Part shown: positions 49,983 through 60,698 of the stretch, piece by piece
Layout: each line of letters starts with the position of its first letter
How positions within the stretch are numbered: position 1 is the first letter of the stretch
Assembly (NCBI GenBank): GCA_921293015.1
Contig: OV121096.1
Span: forward strand, 5,956,285 to 6,020,284
Direction of reading: 5' to 3'
Length of the DNA: 64,000 nt
Origin: Phorcus lineatus
Lineage: Eukaryota; Mollusca; Gastropoda; Trochida; Trochidae
The notes under the pieces: generated by a model
What the model was told of the DNA's origin: nothing
The model's input: only the letters and a program-made list of their open reading frames with translations
Databases searched by the model: none
Position numbers and translations under genes: made by a program

Positions 49983-50208
49983 TTTATCATCCAAAATTAT
50001 TTTTCATTCCCATTCTGTGAAAAATGTATAATTTTGAACACTGCACCACTCTTAGACTCTCAGTGCGCTGATGTCATAGCACTGTGACGTCATTAAGTTT
50101 ATGAATCTACTGTTTTAAAAATCTACTGTCAAAACGATATCTCCAAGGAGGTATCGCTTGATATTCCACAAGCAATACCTCGTGTGGAACACAGTTTTGG
50201 ATGATAAA
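49983..50208. mobile_element. Foldback/MITE with TTTATCATCCAAAA ends
   Basis: The 14-base ends TTTATCATCCAAAA (49983-49996) and TTTTGGATGATAAA (50195-50208) are perfect inverted repeats. Near the right end a second small hairpin occurs (GGTATCGCTTG ... CAAGCAATACC). A TGACGTCA-like site is near 50090. No coding frame is present. Confidence 0.75.
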
Positions 50209-50487
50209 GTTAGTTACGGCTATAGTTTGCATGTTGATTAAAACTAAATATCATCACGATGATTTCGTTGGGTACATGCAAATTGTTTTCCTCATCTGCC
50301 ATGTGGTCCCAAGCATTGCCCAGTTTCCCGCTATGTGTGAGGTTCAGCAACATCAGGCGCGGCTCGATGGTTTGGTGACACAATTCATTGATGAACTGAG
50401 AGTTTGAAGAGTGATACCCTGCCCCACACTAAGGCACGAGTTGAGAAACTTTTTAGTGCCACGTTTAGCAGGGGACTTTATTCGAAA

Positions 50488-50590
50488 TTTGCTTCTGTTC
50501 ACCCAGCAGTACAATTGGGTACCAGGTTAGGAAGTGATAGTATGTGACTGGTAACCAAAATGCAAATAGGCTGCTGGGTTGCATATTGTT
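50488..50590 (+). mobile_element. SINE core fragment
   Basis: TTCACCCAGCAGTACAATTG then GGTACC matches the central motif of the SINE at 331-650 (TTCACCCAGCTGTACAAGTG then GGTACC), but the flanks differ. It may be a headless copy or a different SINE sharing the core. Confidence 0.6.
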
Positions 50591-50698
50591 ATGTAGCTTA
50601 GAATGATACAATGAACATATTAGTCTTTACACATAAGCAATAATGTATGTTAACTTATCGTGATGTGGAGTGTATGTATTTTCATTATCAGTGTGGGA

Positions 50699-50787
50699 TT
50701 TTGTCCGAAAAAGTCTCCATTAGTTTGGCACAAGGGACGGCCGCGGACGAGCCCGCGTGCAAAACTAATGGAGACTTTGAGGACAAT
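50699..50787. repeat. Inverted repeat with GC-rich loop
   Basis: The arm 50699-50731 (with AAAGTCTCCATTAGTTT) pairs with 50757-50787 (AAACTAATGGAGACTTT). GTCC and GGAC match at the outer ends and GCAC and GTGC at the inner ends. The 25-base loop (GGACGGCCGCGGACGAG) is far richer in GC than its surroundings. Confidence 0.85.
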
Positions 50788-50940
50788 ATCTAACTTAAAA
50801 CAAAGTCACTTTCAACTATTGGAGGTCGCTACCCACTGGCATATTTATGTGAAATAAGTGTCAAAACACATCAAATTCATTCAAAAATCTTCTTACTTTG
50901 CTTTTAAGTAAAACATTAATGTCTTCAGTTTATTTATTCA

Positions 50941-52235
50941 ATGTATTTACAAAAAAACATTGGCAACCCTTGAATAAACTATTGGAGGTTGGACATTAGT
51001 TGAAAACTATTGGACGGTATCTTCGATATATTATATCTATTGGAGGCAACGCAGGGGCAAGATGGAACTAATGTTTACACAACTTAGTTTTAATTACCAC
51101 TAAATATTGGCAACCCATTAATAAACTATTGGAGGGTATCTTCACTTTATCATGTCTATTTGAGACAATACAGGAGCAAGATGGAACTAATGTTTACACA
51201 ACTTAGTTTTGATTACCACTAAACATTGACAACCCATAATAAACTATTGGAGGTAGGATATTAGTTGAAAACTATTGGGGGGTATCTTCGATTTATCATG
51301 TCTATTAGAGGCAATGCTGGGGCAAGATGGAACTAATGTTTACAAAACTTAGTTTTTATTACCACTAAACATTGACAACCCATAATAAACTATTGGAGGA
51401 AGGATATTAGTTGAAACCTATTGGAGGGTATCTTCGATTTATCATGTCTATTAGAGGCAATGCAGGGGCAAGATGGAACTAATGTTTACAAAACTTAGTT
51501 TTTATTACCACTAAACATTGACAACCCATAATAAACTATTGGAGGTAGGATATTAGTTGAAAACTATTGGAGGGTATCTTCGATTTATCATGTCTATTAG
51601 AGGCAATGCAGGGGCAAGATGGAAATAATGTTTACAAAACTTAGTTTTTATTACCACTAAACATTGACAACCCATAATAAACTATTGGAGGAAGGATATT
51701 AGTTGAAACCTATTGGAGGGTATCTTCACTTTATCATGTCTATTGGAGACAATATAGGGGCAAGATAGAACTAATGTTTACAAAACTTAGTTTTGATTAC
51801 CACTAAACATTGACAACACATAATAAACTATTGGAGGTAGGATATTAGTTGAAACCTATTGGACGGTATCTTCACTTTATCATGTCTATTAGAGGCAATG
51901 CAGGGGCAAGATGGAACTAATGTTTACAAAACTTAGTTTTGATTACCACTAAACATTGGTAACCCATAAATAAACTTTTGGAGGTTGGACGTTAGCTGAA
52001 AACTATTGGAGGGTATCTTCACTTTATCATGTCTATTGGAGACAATACAGGAGCAAGATGGAACTAATGTTTACAAAACTTAGTTTTGATTACCACTAAA
52101 CATTGACAACCCATAATAAACTATTGGAGGTTGGACGTTAGTTGAAAACTATTGGAGGGTATCTTCACTTTATCATGTCTATTGGAGACAATAGAGGAGC
52201 AAGATAGAACTAATGTTTACACAACTGAGTTTTAA
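50941..52235. repeat. Tandem repeat, 146-bp unit
   Basis: About 8.5 units; AATAAACTATTGGAGG recurs at 146-base steps (51241, 51387, 51533). Other landmarks in each unit are TATCTTCGATTTATCATG or TATCTTCACTTTATCATG and GGGGCAAGATGGAACTAATG. It lies between LITAF genes C and D. No frame is conserved. Confidence 0.95.
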
Positions 52236-54876
52236 TTGTCTGTTAGTGAGGAAATAAGGTGAAGTAAAAGTTTGAAAGGCTTTCCTATGCAAAATTTATG
52301 AAATCATTGAGGTTATCACGGAACAACCTTTTTTTCAAATGGGACTTTTTTTTTTAAAAAAAACCTTATGAATCACCGATTTAGGATGTGTGAGGTTTGG
52401 TTTAACTAAGAGGCAACAATTTGATATTTCTCTGTGTGTTTTGTGCTTTGGTGCAATGATGAATGCTTGCCTGTTTTTAAAAAACAAAACAGGTGAAAAC
52501 ACTGCTACTGAACAAAGCTTTGTTACACTGTTCACAACTTCCTTTGTAAAATAATAAGTTTTGGAACTTTTAAAATTGGCACCAATTCTTAGAGAAATAT
52601 TTAAAGGTCATACTTTTGGATCAATATATTAAGGGTCATATCTACACTACATATACTAGATACTTACTTCTGGTATGTAGGGAACAATTTTAACACTACC
52701 CTAAAGAGGCAAGGGGTAAAAATGAAAAATTACATATTTATATATTTCTGCAATATAAGTTTAATGAAGCTCATTTCCGGCACAAAGTAAACAAAATAGT
52801 TGATAATGATTAACGTTACAATATATTTATTACTTTATTTACAAAACATTTATTTGAAATGAAGATTAATAGAGAAAATTATAATTTAGTTTGAACGTTT
52901 TGAAATCCAGCGTTCACAATTCCATGCCAATCAAGTTCTTTTGGGGGTATGAATAAAAGATTTAAGTATGTCTCAGGAACAGGGTGTTCCATCATCTCCT
53001 CAAAAAAATGAATAATCCAACTTTTATTCAGCAGCCGTATGAGCTTCTTTGTTTAGTTGATTCCTGGTCGAACGTTGAAAACTTGCCATGCCTATATTAT
53101 GAAGGATGGTCAAAACCACATTTATAAATGACAACATTATGAAAAATGCAACTTTCTTCTTGGTAGCGTAGAAGACAACGTTTAATTTTCAGAAAAATGC
53201 CTGCCATGGCAAATTTCAGGGAAAGCAGGATAAAATCTGCAAACTTTGACTCGTATGTCATGGTATTAGCAGCAGTTGTGGAGGAGAAGTCACAAATGAG
53301 AAAAGTTTAAAGACGAACGACATTAAACAGACGTCGGACAACGGCTAATGTCATAAGTCGATCTGGATTAGGCCTAATACGCTAAATATACAATTAACTG
53401 AAGTTCAGTTCATCGTCTTTAGAATAGTCCTGTGTAAGCCTCTTGATACGACTCTTACGGTTCACTTCTAATAAATTTCAGAGAATTGTAGAATTAATAT
53501 GTATAGAAATAGAAACAAAACAATGAATATTAAAAGCATTTTATTTGTAATTGAACATTTTTTAAATAAAGTTCTTTACAGTATGAAAGATTTCAACACT
53601 TACAGATACCAAGAATAATGAGACTGTACAGAGATTTCAGTAAGTGTTAAAACCATATCATGATTGTCATATTAATAATATAAAACGTAACATCTATATT
53701 TTAGGCAAGACAACAGCAATGTGCAACTGCTAATATTTTTTTTCTATTTAGTGGCCTTTTGTCAACAAGCCAATTATTAGAAGGAATCAGGTTTTACAAG
53801 GGGGAGGAAAAATTATCATATGGTAGTCAAAAATTGTATAAGATAATAATGTGTGCAACAACAGTAACACAGTTTAAAATACAGATAACAGAGGTAAAAG
53901 GTGTAGCAGTAATAATATAGTTTGATTCAGATCTTTATTTAGAGAATGCTTTCGACATTCCCAACAATAAAATTGATAATATGTATTGTTCATCCTACAA
54001 ACTATCGAATACTTCAATATTCCAAGAAGGTGTACACTGTATATACCTAACACACGTCCTATAAAAAATCAATTGATAAGATAGTAACTTTGTTTCTGTA
54101 CATAAACGTAAGGCCTTTCTTATCGTCAAACACTATAGCTTTTCTTTGCATAAAGATAAAATTATATAAATGTCATTTTGTCTATTTTGAGTAAAACAGT
54201 TACCACAAAGAATGATAACATCAAAGAAATCGTTAGTAACATTTGGTCATATGTCTATATCTTTGGTTAACAAACCGCAGTTCAAAACTATGACACATAT
54301 ATAACTTTCTCTGGGGAAGAAAAACGGGTATATTTATCTACAAAAATGATCACATCTCAATTATTTGATTATATATTAACATGTTTTGGTAAATAGAAAG
54401 AAATTATGAAAATAATACCATGATACATTTTCAATAATAAACTATAGAAATTACAATCAACTTGGATGTGGGGTTTTTTCCACTTTGTTATCATTCTCTC
54501 TAAAAGGTAACTATTCAAGGTCCTTAATAACAAATATATATTTCAAACATGAGATATGCAATAATAAAATTAAACAAAACATTTATGTAAATATAATTCA
54601 GAAAGGCCAAATGCTTGAATCTGTGTTTGAAATGGAGAAGGGTCGTCTTGGTTGGTCAAATGCTAGAAGCCAGTATATAAGTGGTTGAAATTGAAATGGG
54701 CCTGCTTAAAGTCTCTAAAACAGTGTGTATGATATGGTGACGGATAGGCTTGAAGGTCAAGTCTTGAATCCAGTCTGTACGTGATTTATATGGAGATGGA
54801 TCGGCTTGAAGGTCAAAGGTTTGAATGAAGGTCGGCTTCTTTGATGGTGTGGTGTGATGTTGAGATCTCGTCCTAG
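52236..54876. other. Non-coding stretch between 146-bp array and gene D
   Basis: I see no supported gene. The right part should be the 3' UTR of gene D. Two similar segments with GGCTTGAAGGTCAA (near 54748 and 54808) form a small tandem duplication. Minus-strand AATAAA hexamers near 53935 and 53540 are possible poly(A) signals. Confidence 0.45.
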
Positions 54877-56801
54877 TTACGTGATCTGTTTGAAGACGCC
54901 CACAACGTTCTTGCAGTTGGGACAAATGTGTTCTGCGTCCTTACAGACATCTAGACAGAAGGGAATGAGGCAGCATCCGGCAGCAAGTCTGCAACATAGA
55001 CGGCCATATTGTAGGGCAAAAACCTCTTTATTGAAATAGAGTGCAGATACTTAATCCACTAACAAGCAAATGATATAAAATATTGAGCAAATAGAAAATA
55101 TCCTTAGGGATATTGTATTTACATAGGACTTGAATCATTTATATAAGTAATATGAACTTGAAATAAATTACCATTCAATACCATGCTTTCACACAAAATC
55201 CAAACAGAAATTCATCTTGTTTTATATCTTAACATCCTAATATATGAGATAAGTAATTCGATTTCGGTTTCGAAGTACCAAGATCGGTGATAACGAATGA
55301 CAGTTTCTCATGGCGTACCTTATCATTAATTATATTATTTTGTATATTTTATGGATGAAGGAGATGACATGCGTCCCTCTAATCACATATATAACACGGG
55401 CTTTTAAAATTCTAACCATTGGAATTTATGGGTAAAATAACATCACAAGATAGAAAATGGTGTCCTTAGACATTGATAGTTAAAATGCTCTACAGTGGAT
55501 AAAGGATAAATATGTAGCTTTTTCAACTTTTGGAATCTATTGATAGAAAAACGTCTAGAGATAGAGAATGGTGTCCCCGAGATATGATAAACCTATTGCT
55601 GTACAGTGGAAAAAGGACAAAGAAATATTTGTTCAACTTAATATTGGCAGAGTAATGTCTCGGGATAGAAATAAGTGTCTATTAGTTATGGTAGCTGAGT
55701 TACTCTACAGTGGAGAAAGGATAAAGACGTCATTTTTTCACCTAAACATATGAATCTTTGGGTAGAATAACGACTGGGGATAGAGTCGCGCGATAAAGAA
55801 CCCTGTCCGCAAGATACGATTACTAAAATGCTCTACATTGGATAAAGGATAAAGAATTTTTTTTTTCAACATAACTTTCGAAACTATGGTTAGAACAAAA
55901 TCTCGGGATGGAGAATGCTCTACATTGGATAAAGGATAAAGAGATTATTTTTTCAACATAACTGTGGAAACTATGGTTATAACAAAATCTCGGGATAGAG
56001 AATGCTCTACATTGGATAAAGGATAAAGAGATTCTTTTTTCAACATAACATTGAAATCTTTGGTTAGAAAAAAATCTCGGGATAGAGAATGCTCTACATT
56101 GGATAAAGGGTAAAGAAGTTATTTTTTCAACATAACATTTGAGTTTATGGTTAGAAAAACGTCTTGGGATAGAGAATGCTCTACAGTAGATAAAGGATAA
56201 AGACGTACCCGACGAGACAGACCAATCCTGCCGAGAGCCAGGTAAATGTCCCAACCTTGTGGTCCAACTCCGTCGTGACGTTCGCCCCACAGTGCTGGCA
56301 CGTGATGAAGGCTGGTCTACTGCGGTACCTATATGTGGCGCCCGGCTGATGGGGCGAAGCTTGCATGTAAGCTGTTTTGTGAGAAAAATAATATCAGTTA
56401 AATTATTAGATAAATAGTCAATATAAATTGTGAAACCTCGCCCACCCTCCCTTTTCAAAATTGTTTGATCCGCTACTGAATTATGTCCGAATGTTTTACT
56501 CCATATTTTGACACCTTTGCTTGCTATTTATTTTTAAAAACTTGTCTCCAAAAGATATAGATTTGAGTACGATGTGATATGTTGAACATTATAATAAACA
56601 CAAGAACCAGAATGTAACGACAAAGGTTAATGTTACCAATAGTTCAGTATTTATTTTTGTAAGCTTTTCAGATTTCAGTTAATTACACTCACGTGACTGT
56701 GTGGGTTGGTTCGCCATCTGATTGTAGGTGGGTTGCTGGACCCCGTACCCGGGGGGAGCGGCATAGGGGTCCGGGTAGGACACGCCCTTCTCTGTACTCA
56801 T
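54877..56801 (-). CDS. LITAF-domain protein D
   Basis: Coding exons are 56801-56693, 56371-56209 and 54988-54877, with phases 1 and 2. The start is six bases after an acceptor (TTCCAG, ACGCT, ATG). The product has 127 residues, the shortest of the four. PPGY is at 16-19, CQHC at 61-64, a hydrophobic stretch 79-102 with GCCLIPFC, and CPNC at 113-116. Donors are CAC|GTGAGT and CGG|GTACGT. Intron 2 contains an 87-bp minisatellite that reaches the 5' splice site. The domain is intact. Differences from the paralogues lie mostly in the loop after the first CxxC (ELDHKVG). The membrane-adaptor role is inferred from the family. Confidence 0.92.
55425..56205. repeat. Minisatellite, 87-bp unit, in intron 2 of gene D
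   Basis: AGAATGCTCTACATTGGATA recurs at 55911, 55998 and 56085, an 87-base period, with TTTTTTCAACATAAC and ATCTCGGGATAGAG in each unit. Left of 55820 the units are more diverged. The last unit (GGATAAAGGATAAAGA) runs to within a few bases of the exon 2 donor at 56208. Minus-strand frames here are due to the period being a multiple of three. Confidence 0.93.
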
Positions 56802-57872
56802 AGCGTCTGGAACACAGATTCAGTTTCAATTATTACTCTTAATAATTAAATAATTGACTGTTTTCGGAAAATAAATTACCTTTCAAAATGATGATGAAAT
56901 GATGCAAAAAATTAAAAAATTTGGAAATCACAGTACAGAAACATTTGATTGATGACGAAACGTGATACAAATCATGTTGACACCTATGACAGTGTTTTCA
57001 TAATACAAAACAAGGTTTAATACACTTACTTTCGACCTGAAAGAAATGATATGATGATGATTATGGTTAAATGATGATCGATGTTATGACTGTGAAAATG
57101 ATATTAATGGAAAATATTATTAGTTTGATGATCGTCGCAATCATGATCATGGTGATGACATGATTTTACATATCTTAGTGAACATTGATATTGACGAATG
57201 GTACAGATGTCGCATTTTGACAAACAAATAAATATTATCATTAAATGAAATTATAATATACACGTATTGTGATCATCAAGATTTTAATATTTGGCCTTAC
57301 TTCTGGATTAAAATTAAACTTCGATTACCTTCTAATACGAAAGTTGTAGATCGCTGTAAGTAAATCCTCTACTCTTCTCTGCTACAATGTTAAACAACGA
57401 ATACCGGGTTGTTTTGTAAGCGTAAACAAAACCGACGAGAGATTTCCACATACCCCATATTTCCACATACCCCGAACTGACTTACTAGTCACAGACATAT
57501 GACTCGCTGAATTGACCTAGTACAGGAGTACCGAGTGAGCAGTGTTTCTAGGATGTCGCAATGAACATTGTTCTGTGAAGCGTATAAAACGATCTCATTT
57601 GTCTCAATTATGTATATAAATAGAAAATGATCTTACACGCATGTATGGTGTCAACACAATCAAAGCGGCGTTTTAAGGAAGAGTTATCATTGATGACATA
57701 CATATTTCCTCTAGTTGTATATCGCGATGCCAAACAGTTTACTTTCACATACATCTGACCATGCGCTGACAATAATAAGAACTGCGTTTTCGCCTTTTTT
57801 TGTCAAATAATGCATTGATGAAGTAACCAGGGCAAATATGCATGAATAAACACTATCTACCTGATCCCTTAC

Positions 57873-57915
57873 CTGTTTTTAATGCACGTCGCGATACCTG
57901 TTTACCTCGGGTAGA
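57873..57915 (-). other. Candidate 5' non-coding exon of LITAF gene D
   Basis: On the minus strand AACAGGTATCGCGAC ... AAAAACAG precedes a good donor (GTAAGGGATC). It resembles the candidate exon of gene B (CAGGTAGCGGGAC ... ACATACAG, GTAAGT). Other donor-like sites nearer the gene (57329, 57027) could add or replace exons. Confidence 0.4.
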
Positions 57916-58714
57916 AAATATGGTTGAGGTTGTTCTAATTACCACTGCGTTCGGTCGACAAGATTTCACAATGTTTTTGGTCACCGCGAACACCCTGTCA
58001 GGATAACGAGTGAGAAGATTTGTCTAAGCTGTACTCGTGAACGTAGCTTATTGATTGATACCCGAGGCTAGTGCAGTCTGATACTGGGCGATGTTCGTGG
58101 CCGCCGGGAAAACATTCAAACTCTGACTTTAAATAAGGGTTGCTCGGAAACGTAGTTTAACGTACATGTACACATAAATGCAGCTTAGTAGCCGCCTACA
58201 TGTACATGTAGGGTCAACACAGCAACCGGGATTTTGGTTACAAAACATGTTTCCTCGAGCGTTACTAACGTTCTTTATATGCTCTAAGGAAGTATTGCGA
58301 TTAGCAGCCCCCCCCCCTCACCCCTACCCCACCAAATTATGCCAATCACTTGCCTTTAATGAAAATCATCGATAAAGGCCTAAAATCCAGTTTCCACCAC
58401 CGAAAATCTCGTCTTGGACATCGTCATTACACAGAACTAAAAAGCACTAAACTTGATTATTTTAAGCAACTGCCGCTCCTTCTCGTAGAAATAAATTTAA
58501 ACCTTCGACATATCTAACATCACCATACTCTACAAGCTCGTCCCATAGTTACACTATGTCACTTTTAAAGGCGTAAAGATATTCAATGATTGAATTTAGT
58601 TTCTATCAATATAGAGATATACACTTGGTCATTCAGTGTAAGTCCTCACGAATCTCACGAATATAATTATAAAGGTGCTCTTATTATAAGTTCAGGTTAA
58701 CACTAAGTGTCCAT

Positions 58715-58975
58715 CTTCCCCTCATGGCTTTAAGTTGCACCAGTTGCATCACTGGCTTATTTAAACATTCCTGCCTACACGTCAAAATTCGTTTTTTGAG
58801 CACAGCGCCCTCTTCGGTGAAAGGGTGCAATTCTCATATGATCTTTCATGGGACTATCGAGATCCGTCACAGCAGCCTGGACGACAAGCACATAAATGTT
58901 TAGGGAAATACAGCAAGGCCTATCTTAGCAAGTTATAATGGCTGGCGGAAGTATAAGCCATGCGGAGGAGATGCT
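58715..58975 (+). repeat. Dispersed repeat family, second copy
   Basis: Matches 28770-29010 in order: CCCCTCATGGCTTTAAGTTG, CATCACTGGCTTATTTA, GGGACTATCGAGAT, GCAGCCTGGACGACAAG, ACAGCAAGGCC and GAAGTATAAGCCATGCGG. It carries about 30 extra bases (CACAGCGCCCTCTTCGG) missing from the other copy. The class is unknown. Confidence 0.7.
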
Positions 58976-60229
58976 TAGCGTCATATCTCAAACTCACTAA
59001 TGGACGATAGGACTTGAAATCATTGAAATTTTTTTTATCTAACATGTATAACAAAATGAGCAAATATAATTTAAATAATGTTCTGTGAAGCAAAATTATT
59101 CGAGTAGAATGTAGAGGTGTACCAAACATTGATATTTTACGGTGGCTTCAATCATCAGAATATTTAACCAAATACCTGATGACTTTCACGAATAAACTAC
59201 CTGGCAAAAGAAACTTATAACTTTTGCAAAAAAATAAACTTTTTTCTAAAAAAACGATTATTATAATTTTGACAGTAAACTTGAGTGGGGACATTATTTA
59301 TTATGTTGTGAGTTATTTTGAGTAAATTACCTATCTACTGGTGAAAAGATATGTACGTGACACAGAGGACGAGTAAATCCTCATCAATGTTCAACGGCAA
59401 AAAACTTTCGAAATCTAAAGCTTTTTATCAAATAGGCTCTCGGCAGGATTGCATGGACACTGAACAACCGTCAGATAACTGATAACTACATAAAAGTTTT
59501 GCTCAAAAGTTCGTTTTCAAATTTGTTGAAAACAGGCTGACCATGGTTTGTCATGATGTAAAAACGTTTACAAATTGAAAACTTAGTTTGTTCCTCGTCA
59601 GAAAGTTCACACCGTAGGAGCGGTGAGCGGCAGGCAATATTTAATAACTGAACGTGAACTATTTGATGCGCGAGAGGTCGGAACGTTTTGTGTTTTAAGT
59701 GTAGGAAAATTGTCAATATCTATATATTTATAAGCCACAATTTACAATCAATACGGTGTGAAAGTTTGTATTTTAAGGAAATGAAGGAGTTCTTAGATGT
59801 ACTTTGGTGTTACCTAAAACTCAAAATTATTCTATTCCCCGGAATATCTCACGACTTTAACAAGTCAATCTTAAGCGGTGTGTTACTTTTCATGGCTTAT
59901 ACATTTCATTCTTAAGACGTGTGTTTACGTTAGTTTTAATAATATTGGATGACAAGTGAAAGTGCTCCCGGTTGTTTTCTCAAGGGATAAATTAAACATT
60001 TAATGGATGAGACGACCCCTTTTAAACCCTTGTCGTGCCCTTTACCTTCAACTACGGAGTGTATTTACCCGCACAGGGTGAACTTTGTCCTCTATATTCA
60101 TATACCTGATAGGGGCAGGTCTACATGTGAATATATATACGGCGTGGATTTTTATCAACTATCCACGGACGAGTACTCTGGCTCTATCTGAATAACGAGT
60201 CATGTTCCAATACAGGAGCCCTAACCATG
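58976..60229. other. Upstream region of the IDO-like gene
   Basis: No supported gene, RNA or repeat was found. Short frames at 59486-59915 have no splice or similarity support. Confidence 0.4.
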
Positions 60230-60236
60230 TATAAAG
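60230..60236 (+). promoter_or_regulatory. TATA box of the IDO-like gene
   Basis: TATAAAG lies 60 nt before the start codon at 60290. With the usual 30-nt spacing, transcription would begin near 60260, giving a short leader of about 30 nt. No other TATA box is as well placed. Confidence 0.5.
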
Positions 60237-60289
60237 GCAGATGTTTTAAAAAGCAACGTTGAAAATTGTGTCAGAGTCTCAGACAAAAA

Positions 60290-60616
60290 ATGTCGCGAAT
60301 GAAACTTGAAGATTACGATGTTTCTCTGAAAACTGCGTTTGTTTTAGAGGATCCCTTGGTAAGTCAACCCTATTTTCAAATGTATCTGATACGCTCACAG
60401 TGATAGGTTTTGACAGCAGTCTAGAAAGCGCCATCGAGAGTCGTCAACCTAGTGCCTTTTAACTAGGCTATATAAAAGTATATATATATATCGACTAAAG
60501 CTGTCATTATTCCTGTGAATACACATTTGCAGCGTGTCGGCATGTCTCTCTCTACGTCTGTCTCTGTCTCCGTCTCTCTGTATCTGTCTGTCTGACTCTG
60601 TCTCTGTCTGTCTCTT

Positions 60617-60698
<82 letters not shown>

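Noticed and set aside
55823-56458. 211-residue minus-strand frame over exon 2 of gene D
   Set aside because: It joins the wrong frame of exon 2 to the 87-bp repeat; the spliced LITAF model explains exon 2 better.
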